Notes: generated by a model from the sequence alone, not told the origin. DNA of 13,851 nucleotides from an uncultured Burkholderiales bacterium (GCA_946480465.1 CAMLJY010000115.1:1-13851), one strand, 5' to 3'. Counted from the first letter of the stretch, positions 6,237-13,723 are shown. Translations and numbers: made by a program.

Positions 6237-6905
6237 TCAGCCCCCCGCGGTGCGGTACGACAGCATCAGCCCCTGCACCAGGTGCGACCAGCCGTCCAGC
6301 GCGACGAACAGCAGCAGCTTGATCGGCACCGACACGACGGTGGGCGAGATCATCATCATGCCCAGCGCCAGCAGCACGTTGCCGACGATCATGTCGATGA
6401 CGACGAAGGCCAGGTACAGCAGGAAGCCGATCTGGAAGGCCTTGGTCAGCTCGCTGAGCGTGAAGCTGGGGATCAGCACCAGCAGGTCGTCGCGCGAGAG
6501 GCTGCGGGCATGTGCCTCAGGCCAGATCTGCGTCGCCGTCTTCATGAAGATGCGGCGCTCGCGCTCGGCCGTGTGCTGGCCCAGGAAGGTCTTCACGGGC
6601 TGGGTGCCGGCCTCGAGGATCTTCGCGTAGTCCTGGAAGCGCGGCGTGCCCTTGGCGAGCGGCGAGTCCTGCACCGCGGCCGCGATCTCCATGCCCACCG
6701 GCGCCATCACGAACACCGAGACGATGACCGCGATGCCGTTGAGCACCATGTTCGACGGCACCTGCTGCGTGCCCAGCGCCATGCGCAAGAGGCCCAGCAC
6801 GATCGCGATCTTGGTGTAGCTCGTGACCATCAGCGCCAGGAAGGGTGCGAGCGCCAGCGAGCCGAGCACCGCGGCGATCAGGACGGGATCGGGCAACTGG
6901 TTCAT
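6237..6905 (-). CDS. sctR: T3SS export gate protein SctR
   Basis: 222 residues, the usual length for SctR (YscR/HrcR/FliP family). SctR is the main subunit of the SctRST export gate through which unfolded substrates leave the cytoplasm. Hydrophobic segments lie at about 7-27, 52-72, 155-180 and 186-208. Family signatures are clear: PFLALMVTSYTKIAIVLGLL near the N-terminus, QQVPSNMVLNGIA at 47-59, PSFTLSELTKAFQIGF at 146-161 and GMMMISPTVVSVPIKLLLF at 182-200. The ATG at 6905 fits the family N-terminus; the open frame upstream is a Pro/Arg-rich shadow. The ribosome site is weak. Unusually, no sctS follows: the next gene starts 2 bases after the stop and is a lytic transglycosylase. Confidence 0.98.
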   Translation of the reverse strand: MNQLPDPVLIAAVLGSLALAPFLALMVTSYTKIAIVLGLLRMALGTQQVPSNMVLNGIAVIVSVFVMAPVGMEIAAAVQDSPLAKGTPRFQDYAKILEAGTQPVKTFLGQHTAERERRIFMKTATQIWPEAHARSLSRDDLLVLIPSFTLSELTKAFQIGFLLYLAFVVIDMIVGNVLLALGMMMISPTVVSVPIKLLLFVALDGWSHLVQGLMLSYRTAGG

Positions 6906-6936
6906 GCGCGGGCGCGGGGGTTTCCGGGGCAGGGCA

Positions 6937-8013
6937 TCAGGCGGCTGCGGGGGTGGCCGGGGCGGCCGGCGTGCGTGATGTATCGGCCGCGGCCGGCGTG
7001 CTCGCGCCATCACCCAGGCGCAGCCGCAGCACGCGCACGCCCAGCGCCTCGCCCACCAGCACCAGCTGGCCGGTGCCGATCACGCGGCCGTCGACCACGA
7101 GGTCGACCACGTCGCCTTCGGGGTTGGCGCCCAGCGCGAAGACATGGCCGGGGGCCAGCTGCATCAGGTCGCCCAGCGGGATGCTGCGGCGGCCGATTTC
7201 GAAGCCGACGTCGACCGACACGCCGGCGAGCAAACCGTCCACCGGGCCGCCTGGGGTCCTGGGCGCCGCGGCGGGCACCTGCCACTGTTCCATCACGATG
7301 CCGTCTCCTTTGACGTGGCCTAGTCCGATGAATGAGCGTCCAGCGCCGGCCAGGATGCGGGCCTGCCAGCGGCCGGCGCGGGAGGGCAGGCGCGCGACCA
7401 GCACCAGGTCGCCGGGAACCAGCGCGCGCAGCTCGGCCGCGGTGAGCCGGCGGCTGCCGACCTCGAAGCGCAGCGGCACCGGCAGCCATGCCGGCGGCCG
7501 CGGCGCCGGGCCGGCCTGCCGGGCCCAGCCGCGGGCGAAGGCGGCCGCGGCGGCAGGGCTGTCGAAGGCCAGCTGCGCCAGGCTGCGGCTGCCGCAGCGC
7601 AGGTTGTCCACCCGCAGCCCGATCGCCGGCGCGGCGGCCGGCATCGCCGCCGGTTCGAGCGACACCGCGGGCTCGGGCCCTGACAGCCCCAGCGCCGACC
7701 ACAGGCTGCCTGCCAGCTGCGCGAAGAGCGCCGCCTGCACCGCGGCCGCGCCATCGGCGGCCAGCGGGTCCAGGCCGGGCAGCAGGGCCTGCAGCCCATC
7801 CAGCGCCAGCGCGGCGCCGTAGCCGCCCAGGCGCAGCTGCAGTTGCCAAGGCCAGGGGCCTTCGGCGGCGGGGCGGCGCGTCAGGCGCAGCGGCTGGCCG
7901 AGCCAATGGAGGGTTATCGATCGCGCGCCGCCGTGCAGCAGGTTGGTGGCCTGCAGCTGCGCCGGGTGGATGCGCGGCAGCCGGCCGGCGACGGGGTTCG
8001 GCCTGGCGGTCAT
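6937..8013 (-). CDS. sctQ: T3SS cytoplasmic ring / sorting platform protein SctQ
   Basis: 358 residues. SctQ (YscQ/HrcQ/SpaO family, related to flagellar FliM/FliN) builds the sorting-platform pods that receive SctK and SctL-SctN. The C-terminal SPOA (FliN-like) domain is at about 264-333, with family-like SVDVGFEIGRRSIPLGDLMQLAPGHVF and the following VDGRVIGTGQLVLVGEALGVRV. A second, weaker SPOA-like region (about 180-240) precedes it, so this is the undivided form, not the split HrcQa/HrcQb form. A low-complexity Thr/Ala/Pro tail ends the protein (336-358). GGAG lies 7 bases before the ATG at 8013, which overlaps the sctP stop as ATGA. An internal ribosome site at 7305-7311 predicts a separate C-terminal product. 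sctR starts 31 bases downstream. Confidence 0.95.
   Translation of the reverse strand: MTARPNPVAGRLPRIHPAQLQATNLLHGGARSITLHWLGQPLRLTRRPAAEGPWPWQLQLRLGGYGAALALDGLQALLPGLDPLAADGAAAVQAALFAQLAGSLWSALGLSGPEPAVSLEPAAMPAAAPAIGLRVDNLRCGSRSLAQLAFDSPAAAAAFARGWARQAGPAPRPPAWLPVPLRFEVGSRRLTAAELRALVPGDLVLVARLPSRAGRWQARILAGAGRSFIGLGHVKGDGIVMEQWQVPAAAPRTPGGPVDGLLAGVSVDVGFEIGRRSIPLGDLMQLAPGHVFALGANPEGDVVDLVVDGRVIGTGQLVLVGEALGVRVLRLRLGDGASTPAAADTSRTPAAPATPAAA
7291..7311 (-). promoter_or_regulatory. Internal ribosome binding site and start in sctQ (SctQ-C)
   Basis: On the minus strand AAAGGAG (7311-7305) is followed after 8 bases by an in-frame GTG (7296-7294, codon 240) and directly after it an ATG (7293-7291, codon 241). 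The resulting product would be 118-119 residues and contain the whole C-terminal SPOA domain. YscQ, Spa33 and SpaO are known to make such a short product from an internal start, GTG in some of them. This is the closest match to a full Shine-Dalgarno sequence that I noticed in the window. The site is seen; its use is inferred. Confidence 0.7.
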
Positions 8014-8708
8014 GCCGGGTCTCCGCCGTCGATCTCCAGCACCACCGGCCCGCCCGCCGCCAGCGCCGCGGCCAAGTCGACGCCGCGGGCGCGCCAGGCG
8101 GCAACGCAGGCCGTGCTGACCTGCAGCGCCAGCCGTGGCAAGGCGGTGCCGCCGGCTGCCGGTGCGATGCGCAGCACCAGCCGCGCACCGGCGAGCGGGC
8201 CGTTCAGCAGCTGGCACTCGAAGGGCAGTTCGCGCAGCGCTGCCGGCGGCCAGCCGCACGGGGCCTCGGCGAGGCCCGCGGCGCCGGGTTCCGGGATCGG
8301 CTGGGCCGGGTGCCGGGCCATCGCCGGGGCGAGCGCCGGGGCGGGGGGCCAGGCCATGGCCCGGCCGCTTGGCGTGCCTGCTGGCGGCGCGGCGGCCATG
8401 CCGATCGGCAGCGCGGTGGGCAGCGTGGCCGTCTCTGGGGCGGTCCCTGGGGCCGTCGGTGCGGCGGTCTGTGCGGCGGTTTGTGCGGCGGTTTGTGCGG
8501 CCGTCGGCGAGAGGGGCGAGCCCATCGGCGCGGGGGCGACGAGCGGCATCGCCAGGGGCACCGGCAGGGGCGCCGCCAGGGCGCTGGCCTGCTCGATCGC
8601 GCTCTGCCAGCGGGCCGCCTCGGCACCGGCGGAACCGGCCGCGCCGAAGGACTCGGCGCCGCCGGCCGGGTCGTCGGTGCGGCGCATCGTGGCGAGCGGG
8701 TTCAGCAT
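8010..8708 (-). CDS. sctP: T3SS needle-length regulator SctP
   Basis: 232 residues. SctP (YscP/HrpP family) is a secreted ruler that sets needle length and triggers the switch to later substrates through a C-terminal T3S4-like domain. Here residues 1-155 are Pro/Ala-rich and disordered, with a short TAAQ repeat at about 69-84, and residues about 160-228 form a compact domain (ELPFECQLLNGPLAGARLVL, then a PRLALQV strand and a last helix). Disordered N-terminus plus small C-terminal domain and the position between sctO and sctQ support the call. The protein is short for a ruler: YscP proteins are about twice as long. The start overlaps the sctO stop and the end overlaps sctQ as ATGA. Sequence alone is weak evidence in this family. 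Confidence 0.82.
   Translation of the reverse strand: MLNPLATMRRTDDPAGGAESFGAAGSAGAEAARWQSAIEQASALAAPLPVPLAMPLVAPAPMGSPLSPTAAQTAAQTAAQTAAPTAPGTAPETATLPTALPIGMAAAPPAGTPSGRAMAWPPAPALAPAMARHPAQPIPEPGAAGLAEAPCGWPPAALRELPFECQLLNGPLAGARLVLRIAPAAGGTALPRLALQVSTACVAAWRARGVDLAAALAAGGPVVLEIDGGDPA
8459..8506 (-). repeat. 12-base tandem repeat inside sctP (TAAQ repeats)
   Basis: Four consecutive 12-base units (plus strand unit GTGCGGCGGTTT; the first has one change and the last diverges). They encode three TAAQ units followed by TAAP in the disordered part of SctP. The unit is a multiple of three, so copy changes would lengthen or shorten the protein in frame by four residues. Confidence 0.85.
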
Positions 8709-9181
8709 CGCCGGGGCGCGGCATGGCGCGCGCTGTTGAACTCGTCCTCGGCCAGCGCCGCGGCGGCGCGTGCTTCGCGCTGCCGTTCGCGCTGCACCTC
8801 GTCATGCAGGGCCTCCGCGCGCTGCTCGCCCTGGCGCGCCTGGCGCAGCAGCTTGCGCGCGCGGTCCTCGTCGCGCTGCATCATGTCCAGCAGCGCCTGC
8901 GCGCTGTCGCAGGCCGCGCGTTCGGTGGCGATGGCGGCGCGGTCGCGCTCCAGGTGGCCGGCCCACAAGGCCAGGTCGGCACCGGTGCAGGCATCGGCGG
9001 CGGCCAGCGCGGCGATGCGGCGCATCGCGTGCTCGTGGCGCTGCAGCGCGGCCGCCAGCGCGGCGTTCTGCTGCGCCACGGCGGCCTCGGCCTCCTGGCG
9101 CGCGCGGCGGCGTTCGGCGCCATCGCGCTCGCGCGCCTGGCGGCGCTGCTCGCGCACCTTCAGCAGCCGGGCGGTGTTCAC
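8702..9181 (-). CDS. sctO: T3SS central stalk protein SctO (GTG start)
   Basis: 159 residues, almost entirely one long charged alpha-helical hairpin (coiled coil about 5-60 and 75-150), as in YscO/HrpB7/FliJ proteins. SctO inserts into the SctN hexamer as a central stalk and contacts the export gate SctV. Identity comes from its all-coiled-coil composition, its length and its position between sctN and sctP, because sequence conservation in this family is poor. The start is the GTG at 9181: GGAG lies 7 bases upstream and the codon overlaps the sctN stop as GTGA. No ATG would give a similar full-length product. The stop overlaps the sctP ATG by 7 bases (ATGCTGA). Confidence 0.88.
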   Translation of the reverse strand: MNTARLLKVREQRRQARERDGAERRRARQEAEAAVAQQNAALAAALQRHEHAMRRIAALAAADACTGADLALWAGHLERDRAAIATERAACDSAQALLDMMQRDEDRARKLLRQARQGEQRAEALHDEVQRERQREARAAAALAEDEFNSARHAAPRRC

Positions 9182-10536
9182 TGGGCCGCTCCGACCAGCC
9201 GCGTCAATTGCGCGATGGCTTCCTCGGCCGGCGTCGCCTCGTCGGTGCGCTGGGCCAGGAAGCGGCGGATCTCGGGCATCTTGGCCAGCGCCTCGTCGGC
9301 ATCGGGGTCGCTGCGGGCGCGGTACTCGCCCAGCTGCACCAGCATCTCGATCTCGTCGTACTTGTGCAGCAGCGCGCGCAGCCGGCGCGCGGCGGCCTGG
9401 TGCGCGGGCGCGGCCAGCATCGGCATCAGGCGCGACAGGCTCTGCAGCATGTCGATCGCCGGAAACTGCCCGCGCTGCGCGATCTTGGGGCTGAGCACCA
9501 GGTGGCCGTCCAGCGTGGCGCGCACCTCGTCGGCGACGGGATCGGTGCCGACCTCGCCTTCGGCCAGCACGGTGTAGAAGGCGGTGATCGAGCCGGCGGC
9601 CCCGGGGCCGCTGCGCTCCATCAGCTGCGGCAGCGCCGAGAACACCGATGGCGGGAAGCCCTGGCGCGCCGGCGGCTCGCCGGCCGCCAGGCCGATCTCG
9701 CGCTGGGCCCGCGCAAACCGGGTCACCGAATCGACTAGCAAAAGAACGGAGCGGCCGGCGTCGCGGAAATGCTCGGCGATGGCGGTGGCGGTGTGCGCGG
9801 CATTGAAGCGCTCGACCGGGCTGCGGTCGGAGGTGGCGACGACCACCACCGAGCCGGCCAGCTCGTCGCCCAGGTTCAGGTCCAGGAACTCGCGCACCTC
9901 GCGGCCGCGTTCGCCGATCAGCGCCACCACGCGCACGTCGCAGCGCGCGCGCCGCGCCAGCATGCCCAGCAAGGTGCTCTTGCCGACGCCGGCCGGCGCG
10001 AAGATGCCGATGCGCTGGCCCTGGCCCAGCGTGCACAGCGCGTCGATGCCGCGCACGCCGGTGGCGAAGGGCCGATGGATGCGTTGCCGCGCCAGCGCCG
10101 GCGGCGCCGGTGCGCGGCCCGGGCGCCAGCTGGTGGGCGCGAGCGGCCGGCCGTCCAGCGGGTGGCCGAAGCCGTCGAGCACGCGGCCCAGCAGCGCGTC
10201 GCCCGCCGGCACCATGTGGCGCAGGCCGGTGCTGCGCACCTCGGTGGCGGTGGAGACGCCGGTGAGTTCGCCGAAAGGCATCAGGATGGCCGACGGACCG
10301 CTGAACCCCACCACCTCGGCCAGCATGCGGCTGCCGCTGGCGGGGTCGCTCAGCTGGCAGATCTCGCCGACGCAGGCTTCGACGCCACGCGCCTTCAGCA
10401 CCGTGCCGACGGCTTCGTGCACGACGCCCACTTCCTCGAAACGCGGCACGCCGGCGGCGGCTCGGCGCAGTGCGCTGGACAGCTGTTCGGACCAGGCTTC
10501 GTGCGGTGGGCGCGGCGGGGCATCGGCTTCAGGCAT
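9178..10536 (-). CDS. sctN: T3SS ATPase SctN
   Basis: 452 residues, the usual length. SctN (YscN/HrcN/FliI family) is the hexameric ATPase at the cytoplasmic base that releases chaperones and unfolds substrates. Visible motifs: Walker A PAGVGKST at 181-188; the GERGREV signature at 208-214; Walker B LLLVDS at 265-270 followed by TRFARAQREIGL; and the later family block EGEVGTDPVADEVRATLDGH. An N-terminal beta-barrel region (about 30-100) and a C-terminal helical domain (about 380-452) complete the fold. GGAG lies 7 bases before the ATG at 10536 and fixes this start, although the frame is open for another 88 codons upstream. The stop overlaps the sctO start as GTGA. This is the best-conserved marker of the locus. 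Confidence 0.99.
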   Translation of the reverse strand: MPEADAPPRPPHEAWSEQLSSALRRAAAGVPRFEEVGVVHEAVGTVLKARGVEACVGEICQLSDPASGSRMLAEVVGFSGPSAILMPFGELTGVSTATEVRSTGLRHMVPAGDALLGRVLDGFGHPLDGRPLAPTSWRPGRAPAPPALARQRIHRPFATGVRGIDALCTLGQGQRIGIFAPAGVGKSTLLGMLARRARCDVRVVALIGERGREVREFLDLNLGDELAGSVVVVATSDRSPVERFNAAHTATAIAEHFRDAGRSVLLLVDSVTRFARAQREIGLAAGEPPARQGFPPSVFSALPQLMERSGPGAAGSITAFYTVLAEGEVGTDPVADEVRATLDGHLVLSPKIAQRGQFPAIDMLQSLSRLMPMLAAPAHQAAARRLRALLHKYDEIEMLVQLGEYRARSDPDADEALAKMPEIRRFLAQRTDEATPAEEAIAQLTRLVGAAQ

Positions 10537-11299
10537 CGTGGCTCTCCAGGGCCTGCGGCGGGGTGGGGGCGGTGGGCATGGGGCTCGCCGTGGCCGGGGT
10601 CGCCGGGGCGGGCGCGGGGACCGGCACGGAGACGGGCGCGGAGACGGGCGCGGCCTGGATGGCGGCATCGCTGGCGGCCAGGGTGCTGGCCGCGGCCTGC
10701 CGCACCGCCAGCGCCAGCGCGCGCAGCTGCTGCGACAGGCCGGTGCTGAGCTTGCCGGCCTCGGACACCAGCACGCAGTCGCCCGGCGCCAGGCTGGCAT
10801 CGGCGCGCACCGTCAGCGTGGCCGGCAGGCGCGCGGCCTGCGTCAGCTCCGCCACGTGCAGCTGCGCGAACAGGAGGTCGGACGGCGCCACCTTCAGCGT
10901 CGCGAAGCGGCGTTCGCTGGCCAGGCGCGCCACCTCGCCGATGGCGCGGGCCAGCAGCTGGCGGCGGTCGATGTCGCCGGCCAGGCGCAGCACGGCCTCG
11001 GTGACGATCTCGGCCATGGCCTGCTCCAGGTCGCGCAGCGTGCGTGCGGCGCTGACCGGCGCGGCGGCGCAGGCGCGGGCCACTTCCTCGCGCACCTGCT
11101 GCTGCGCTTCCTGGCGCGCGCGCTCGGCGATGCGGCGTGCCGCCTGTTCGGCCTGTGCGCGCAGGCGATCGGCCTCGGCCACGGCGGCCTCGAGCAGGTC
11201 GACCGCGTTCTCGATCGCCACCGTCTCGTCGCGCGACAGCACCGCGCGGTCGGTGGCGAGCAGGAACTGCTCGGTCCTCAGCAGAACAGCCAGCGCCAT
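10529..11299 (-). CDS. sctL: T3SS ATPase stator / sorting platform protein SctL
   Basis: 256 residues, cytoplasmic. SctL (YscL/HrpB5/FliH family) is the peripheral stalk that holds and regulates the ATPase SctN and links it to SctQ. Residues about 23-90 are a long charged coiled coil with many Ala, Arg and Glu. The C-terminal domain (about 90-205) ends with the family-like stretch DCVLVSEAGKLSTGLSQQLR at about 174-193. A Pro/Ala-rich tail follows at about 212-250, longer than I would expect for the family. The ATG at 11299 lies inside the end of sctK (22-base overlap) and has no clear ribosome site, so translation is probably coupled. The frame stays open further upstream but only as a shadow of sctK. 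The stop overlaps the sctN start by 8 bases. Confidence 0.93.
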   Translation of the reverse strand: MALAVLLRTEQFLLATDRAVLSRDETVAIENAVDLLEAAVAEADRLRAQAEQAARRIAERARQEAQQQVREEVARACAAAPVSAARTLRDLEQAMAEIVTEAVLRLAGDIDRRQLLARAIGEVARLASERRFATLKVAPSDLLFAQLHVAELTQAARLPATLTVRADASLAPGDCVLVSEAGKLSTGLSQQLRALALAVRQAAASTLAASDAAIQAAPVSAPVSVPVPAPAPATPATASPMPTAPTPPQALESHDA

Positions 11300-11937
11300 G
11301 ACGGTTGCAGTTGCAGTGCGCGGTCGACCGCGGTGGGCAGCAGCGCCGCCGGCGTCGCGCTGCTGCTGCGCGAACGCAGGCGCCAGGCGCGCGGAAACAG
11401 CAGCCGCGCGCGCCGCGCCTGCGCCGACTGCGGCGACTCGAAGCCGCGCAGCAGCATGCAGGCGCCGATCAGCGCGCATTCGGCGAAGCCGGGCACGCGC
11501 TCGGCGGCGCGCGGCGAGCGCGGCGGCGGGGCCAGCGCGGCGGCGGCATCGGACAAGGCGAAGTCCAGCGTGTCGGCCTCGAAGCGGGCGTGCAGCGCTT
11601 CCCAGCTGGCGCGGCTGATGCAGCGGCGGATCAGGTTGCGCCGCAGCGCGACGCCGACGTCGACCGCGACGCGCCGCACCAGCTCGGGCGGCAGCAGCCA
11701 GAAGCGGCTGGCGGGGGCGTCGAAGCACAGCTCGGCCGCGCTCGGCGGTGGCCCGAGTTCATAGGTGGCCAGCATCCAGCGCGACAGCTGGGCCGCGGCC
11801 TGCGGCGTCGGCGATGCGCCGGCACCGAGCAGTGCGAAGGCCGCCGGCCACCAGGATGGGTGCGCGTAGTCCGCCGGCGCGGCGTAGAAGCGCAGCGTGT
11901 GTTGCTGCCGCGCCAGCGTGGCATCGACGATGCTCAT
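11278..11937 (-). CDS. sctK: T3SS sorting platform protein SctK
   Basis: 219 residues, cytoplasmic, no signal peptide. It matches the YscK/PscK/HrpB4 style of SctK: an N-terminal half with SWWPAAF, then the most recognisable block at about 73-107 (DAPASRFWLLPPELVRRVAV followed by GVALRRNLIRRCI), a central helical region, and a divergent Arg/Ser-rich C-terminus. SctK connects the SctD cytoplasmic ring to the SctQ pods of the sorting platform. GGAGG lies 4 bases before the ATG, and the ATG overlaps the sctJ stop. The end overlaps sctL by 22 bases. SctK sequences vary strongly, so the call relies on the central block plus its fixed position between sctJ and sctL. Confidence 0.88.
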   Translation of the reverse strand: MSIVDATLARQQHTLRFYAAPADYAHPSWWPAAFALLGAGASPTPQAAAQLSRWMLATYELGPPPSAAELCFDAPASRFWLLPPELVRRVAVDVGVALRRNLIRRCISRASWEALHARFEADTLDFALSDAAAALAPPPRSPRAAERVPGFAECALIGACMLLRGFESPQSAQARRARLLFPRAWRLRSRSSSATPAALLPTAVDRALQLQPSWRWLFC

Positions 11938-12770
11938 GAGGCCTCCCGCGCCGCCTGGCGCGGCACCGGGCGCGGCTCGGTCGGCACCGGCGCCAGGCTG
12001 GGGCGCGCGGGCGAGGCCCCCGGCGCCATCTTGTCGCGCGTGGTGTCGCGTGTGGATCGGCGCGCGGCCTGGCCGCCGCGGGCTCGCATGCCCAGCACGC
12101 CCAGCGCGCCGCCGGCCAGCGCGGCCAGCGCGACCCAGGCGGCGCCGCGCCAGGTCACGGCATCGCCACCGGTGGCCGCCGGCGCGGCCGCCGATCCGCC
12201 GCGCGCCGGGAACAGCGACAGCGTGACGTTCTCGTGCGGCAGCGATTCGATGCTGCGCGCCACCAGGGCCTTGATCTGCGGCACGCTGGCGGTCAGGTCC
12301 ACGTCGGCGCGGTGCTTGATGAAGACCGAGGCCGAGGCCGGCCGCGGCGTGTCGGCCAGCGGATCGTTCTGCGGCATCACCACGTGCACGCGGGCGGACA
12401 CCACGCCATCGATGCGCGACAGCGTGCTCTCCAGCTCCTGCTGCTGCGCGAAGACGAAGCGGATGCGTTCCTCCGACGGCGTCGACACCAGCCCTTCCTT
12501 GCGGAACAGCTCGCCGATGCTGGCATGCGAAGGACGCGGCAGGCCGTTTTCCTTCAGCACCTGCACTGCGCGCGAGAAGTCGTCCGATCCGACCTCGAGC
12601 CCCCAGCGGTGCTCGGCGCCCGGCACCTTCACCGCATGGATGCCGTGCTGGCGCAGCGCGGCGACGATCTCGTTCGCATCGTGCTCGGCCAGGTCGGAGA
12701 ACATCGGCTCGCGGCAGGCCGCCAGCAGGACCAGCACGGCCATGCAGCCCAGACGCAGGGTGGCGCGCAT
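11934..12770 (-). CDS. sctJ: T3SS inner membrane ring lipoprotein SctJ
   Basis: 278 residues. SctJ (YscJ/HrcJ/PrgK family) forms the periplasmic face of the inner-membrane ring of the needle complex. A lipoprotein signal ends at lipobox LAAC with Cys19 as the predicted lipidated residue. The two ring-building modules follow at about 24-80 and 105-185, with family-typical segments EIVAALRQHGI, LVSTPSEERIRF and RVHVVMPQNDPLA. A single C-terminal membrane helix lies at about 209-227 and is followed by a basic, Pro/Ser-rich cytoplasmic tail of about 50 residues. The ATG at 12770 is the start because it gives the intact lipoprotein signal; upstream codons in this frame belong to the shadow of sctI. 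The stop overlaps the sctK start by 4 bases. Confidence 0.97.
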   Translation of the reverse strand: MRATLRLGCMAVLVLLAACREPMFSDLAEHDANEIVAALRQHGIHAVKVPGAEHRWGLEVGSDDFSRAVQVLKENGLPRPSHASIGELFRKEGLVSTPSEERIRFVFAQQQELESTLSRIDGVVSARVHVVMPQNDPLADTPRPASASVFIKHRADVDLTASVPQIKALVARSIESLPHENVTLSLFPARGGSAAAPAATGGDAVTWRGAAWVALAALAGGALGVLGMRARGGQAARRSTRDTTRDKMAPGASPARPSLAPVPTEPRPVPRQAAREAS

Positions 12771-12775
12771 GGTGT

Positions 12776-13222
12776 TCAGCCCTGGTTGCGGAACAGCGTG
12801 GTCAGGCCGTGGATCGAGAAATCGGCCACCTTGGATGCGAACTGCACCTGCGTGGCGGCGGAGAACACGCCCAGCTGCACCTCCATCATCGTCACCATGG
12901 CCGACGGCTCGGTGAAGTCCAGGTTGTGCACCTTGGCGAAGGTCTCGTCGATCGCGCCGCGGAAGGAATCGCTGATCGCGCTGGCGGTGCTGCCCAGGCT
13001 GTTCGCGGCGCCGTCGCCGGGGCTGGCCGGCTGGCTGGCCGCGTCGATTCGGAGGTAGCGATCGCCTGCGCCCGGCGTGCCTGCCATCGCCCGTTCCAGC
13101 GCGGCGGAGAACTGCGCCACGTGCGCGGCCGGCGCCTGCTGGGCCGCGGCGAAGGGCTGGCGGTAGATGTCGGCGGCGGGCTGGGCGGCCGCCAGCGCCT
13201 CGATGGCGATGGGGGTCGTCAT
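12776..13222 (-). CDS. sctI: T3SS inner rod protein SctI
   Basis: 148 residues. SctI (YscI/HrpB2/PrgJ family) forms the inner rod that links the export gate to the needle. The N-terminal half is Ala/Pro-rich and probably disordered. The C-terminal part (about 76-148) is the conserved alpha-helical polymerisation region, ending with the family-like ...FSIHGLTTLFRNQG. The frame is open further upstream, but the ATG at 13222 is chosen because GGAGG lies 6 bases before it and it overlaps the preceding stop as ATGA; the longer form would add an Arg/Gly/Ala-rich shadow of the upstream gene. The stop is 5 bases before sctJ. Placement directly upstream of sctJ is the usual order in this system. Identity rests on the C-terminal pattern plus position. 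Confidence 0.88.
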   Translation of the reverse strand: MTTPIAIEALAAAQPAADIYRQPFAAAQQAPAAHVAQFSAALERAMAGTPGAGDRYLRIDAASQPASPGDGAANSLGSTASAISDSFRGAIDETFAKVHNLDFTEPSAMVTMMEVQLGVFSAATQVQFASKVADFSIHGLTTLFRNQG

Positions 13223-13644
13223 GCCGTGCCTCCCGCCAGCACCACCTGGTGCGCCCGCGCGGCGGCGGAGGGCTGCGGGTCCAACCCCAGCGTGTGGCGC
13301 GCCAGCCATTGCGCTTCCGGCTGCTGTGCATCGCGGTCGACGCTGCGCGCCAGCAGCGACCAGCCGGGCCGGTTCAGCTGCTTCAGCACGAAGGCCAGCG
13401 TGGCGCGTGCCATGTCGTCGGTGGGGAAGTCCTCGACCGTCGTGTTCAGCATCGCCACCGATTCATCGTGGCGACCGGCGGCGAACAGCGCCAGCGCCTG
13501 GCAGTTGCGGATCTGCGCCACCGTGGGCGCCTGTTCCGCCGCGGCCTGCAGGATGCGCTGCGCCTCCTCATGCAAGCCGGCCCAGGAGGACAGCAGGCCG
13601 ACCTGCGTCAGCAGTCGAACCACCTCGAAATCGATCGTGACCAT
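13219..13644 (-). CDS. TPR-fold T3SS protein, HrpB1/YscG-like
   Basis: First gene of the T3SS operon, 141 residues. It is an all-helical protein with two to three degenerate tetratricopeptide-like helix pairs (about residues 8-39, 42-72 and 75-105), including a typical TPR core around NCQALALFAAGRHDESVAML. No signal peptide or membrane segment is seen, so it should be cytoplasmic. Small TPR proteins directly upstream of sctI occur in both Ysc loci (YscG, needle-subunit chaperone) and Hrp2 loci (HrpB1). The late Trp and the conserved spacing after the last helix pair lean slightly to HrpB1, but the family call is tentative. The stop codon overlaps the sctI start by 4 bases (ATGA), which implies coupled translation. 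The ATG has only an AAAGG about 12 bases upstream as a ribosome site. Role inferred: chaperone or accessory factor for an early substrate. Confidence 0.75.
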   Translation of the reverse strand: MVTIDFEVVRLLTQVGLLSSWAGLHEEAQRILQAAAEQAPTVAQIRNCQALALFAAGRHDESVAMLNTTVEDFPTDDMARATLAFVLKQLNRPGWSLLARSVDRDAQQPEAQWLARHTLGLDPQPSAAARAHQVVLAGGTA

Positions 13645-13707
13645 CGCTTGACGCGCCTTTCGGTGTCTAGTGCGATGGGATTCTGGGGAGTGGGGTCGGG
13701 GGCAGTG

Positions 13708-13723
13708 TCAAAGATGTTCAAAG
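13708..13723. promoter_or_regulatory. TCAAAG direct repeat upstream of the machinery operon
   Basis: TCAAAG-ATGT-TCAAAG on the plus strand (half-sites 13708-13713 and 13718-13723), spaced by one helical turn, 64 bases upstream of the first T3SS gene. It is directly adjacent to a run of eight G (13723-13730). It could be a regulator site, or part of a promoter: the opposite strand carries TTGACA. No convincing -10 hexamer was found at the right distance. Confidence 0.35.

Noticed and set aside
8013..8805. N-terminal extension of the sctQ frame upstream of 8013
   Set aside because: The extra codons are a shadow of sctP and sctO; the ATG at 8013 has a good ribosome site and an ATGA overlap.
8135..9577. 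480-codon plus-strand frame (and the 668-codon one at 7488-9494)
   Set aside because: Antisense to sctN, sctO, sctP and sctQ, all of which have clear family features; the products are Arg/Ala/Ser runs without domains.
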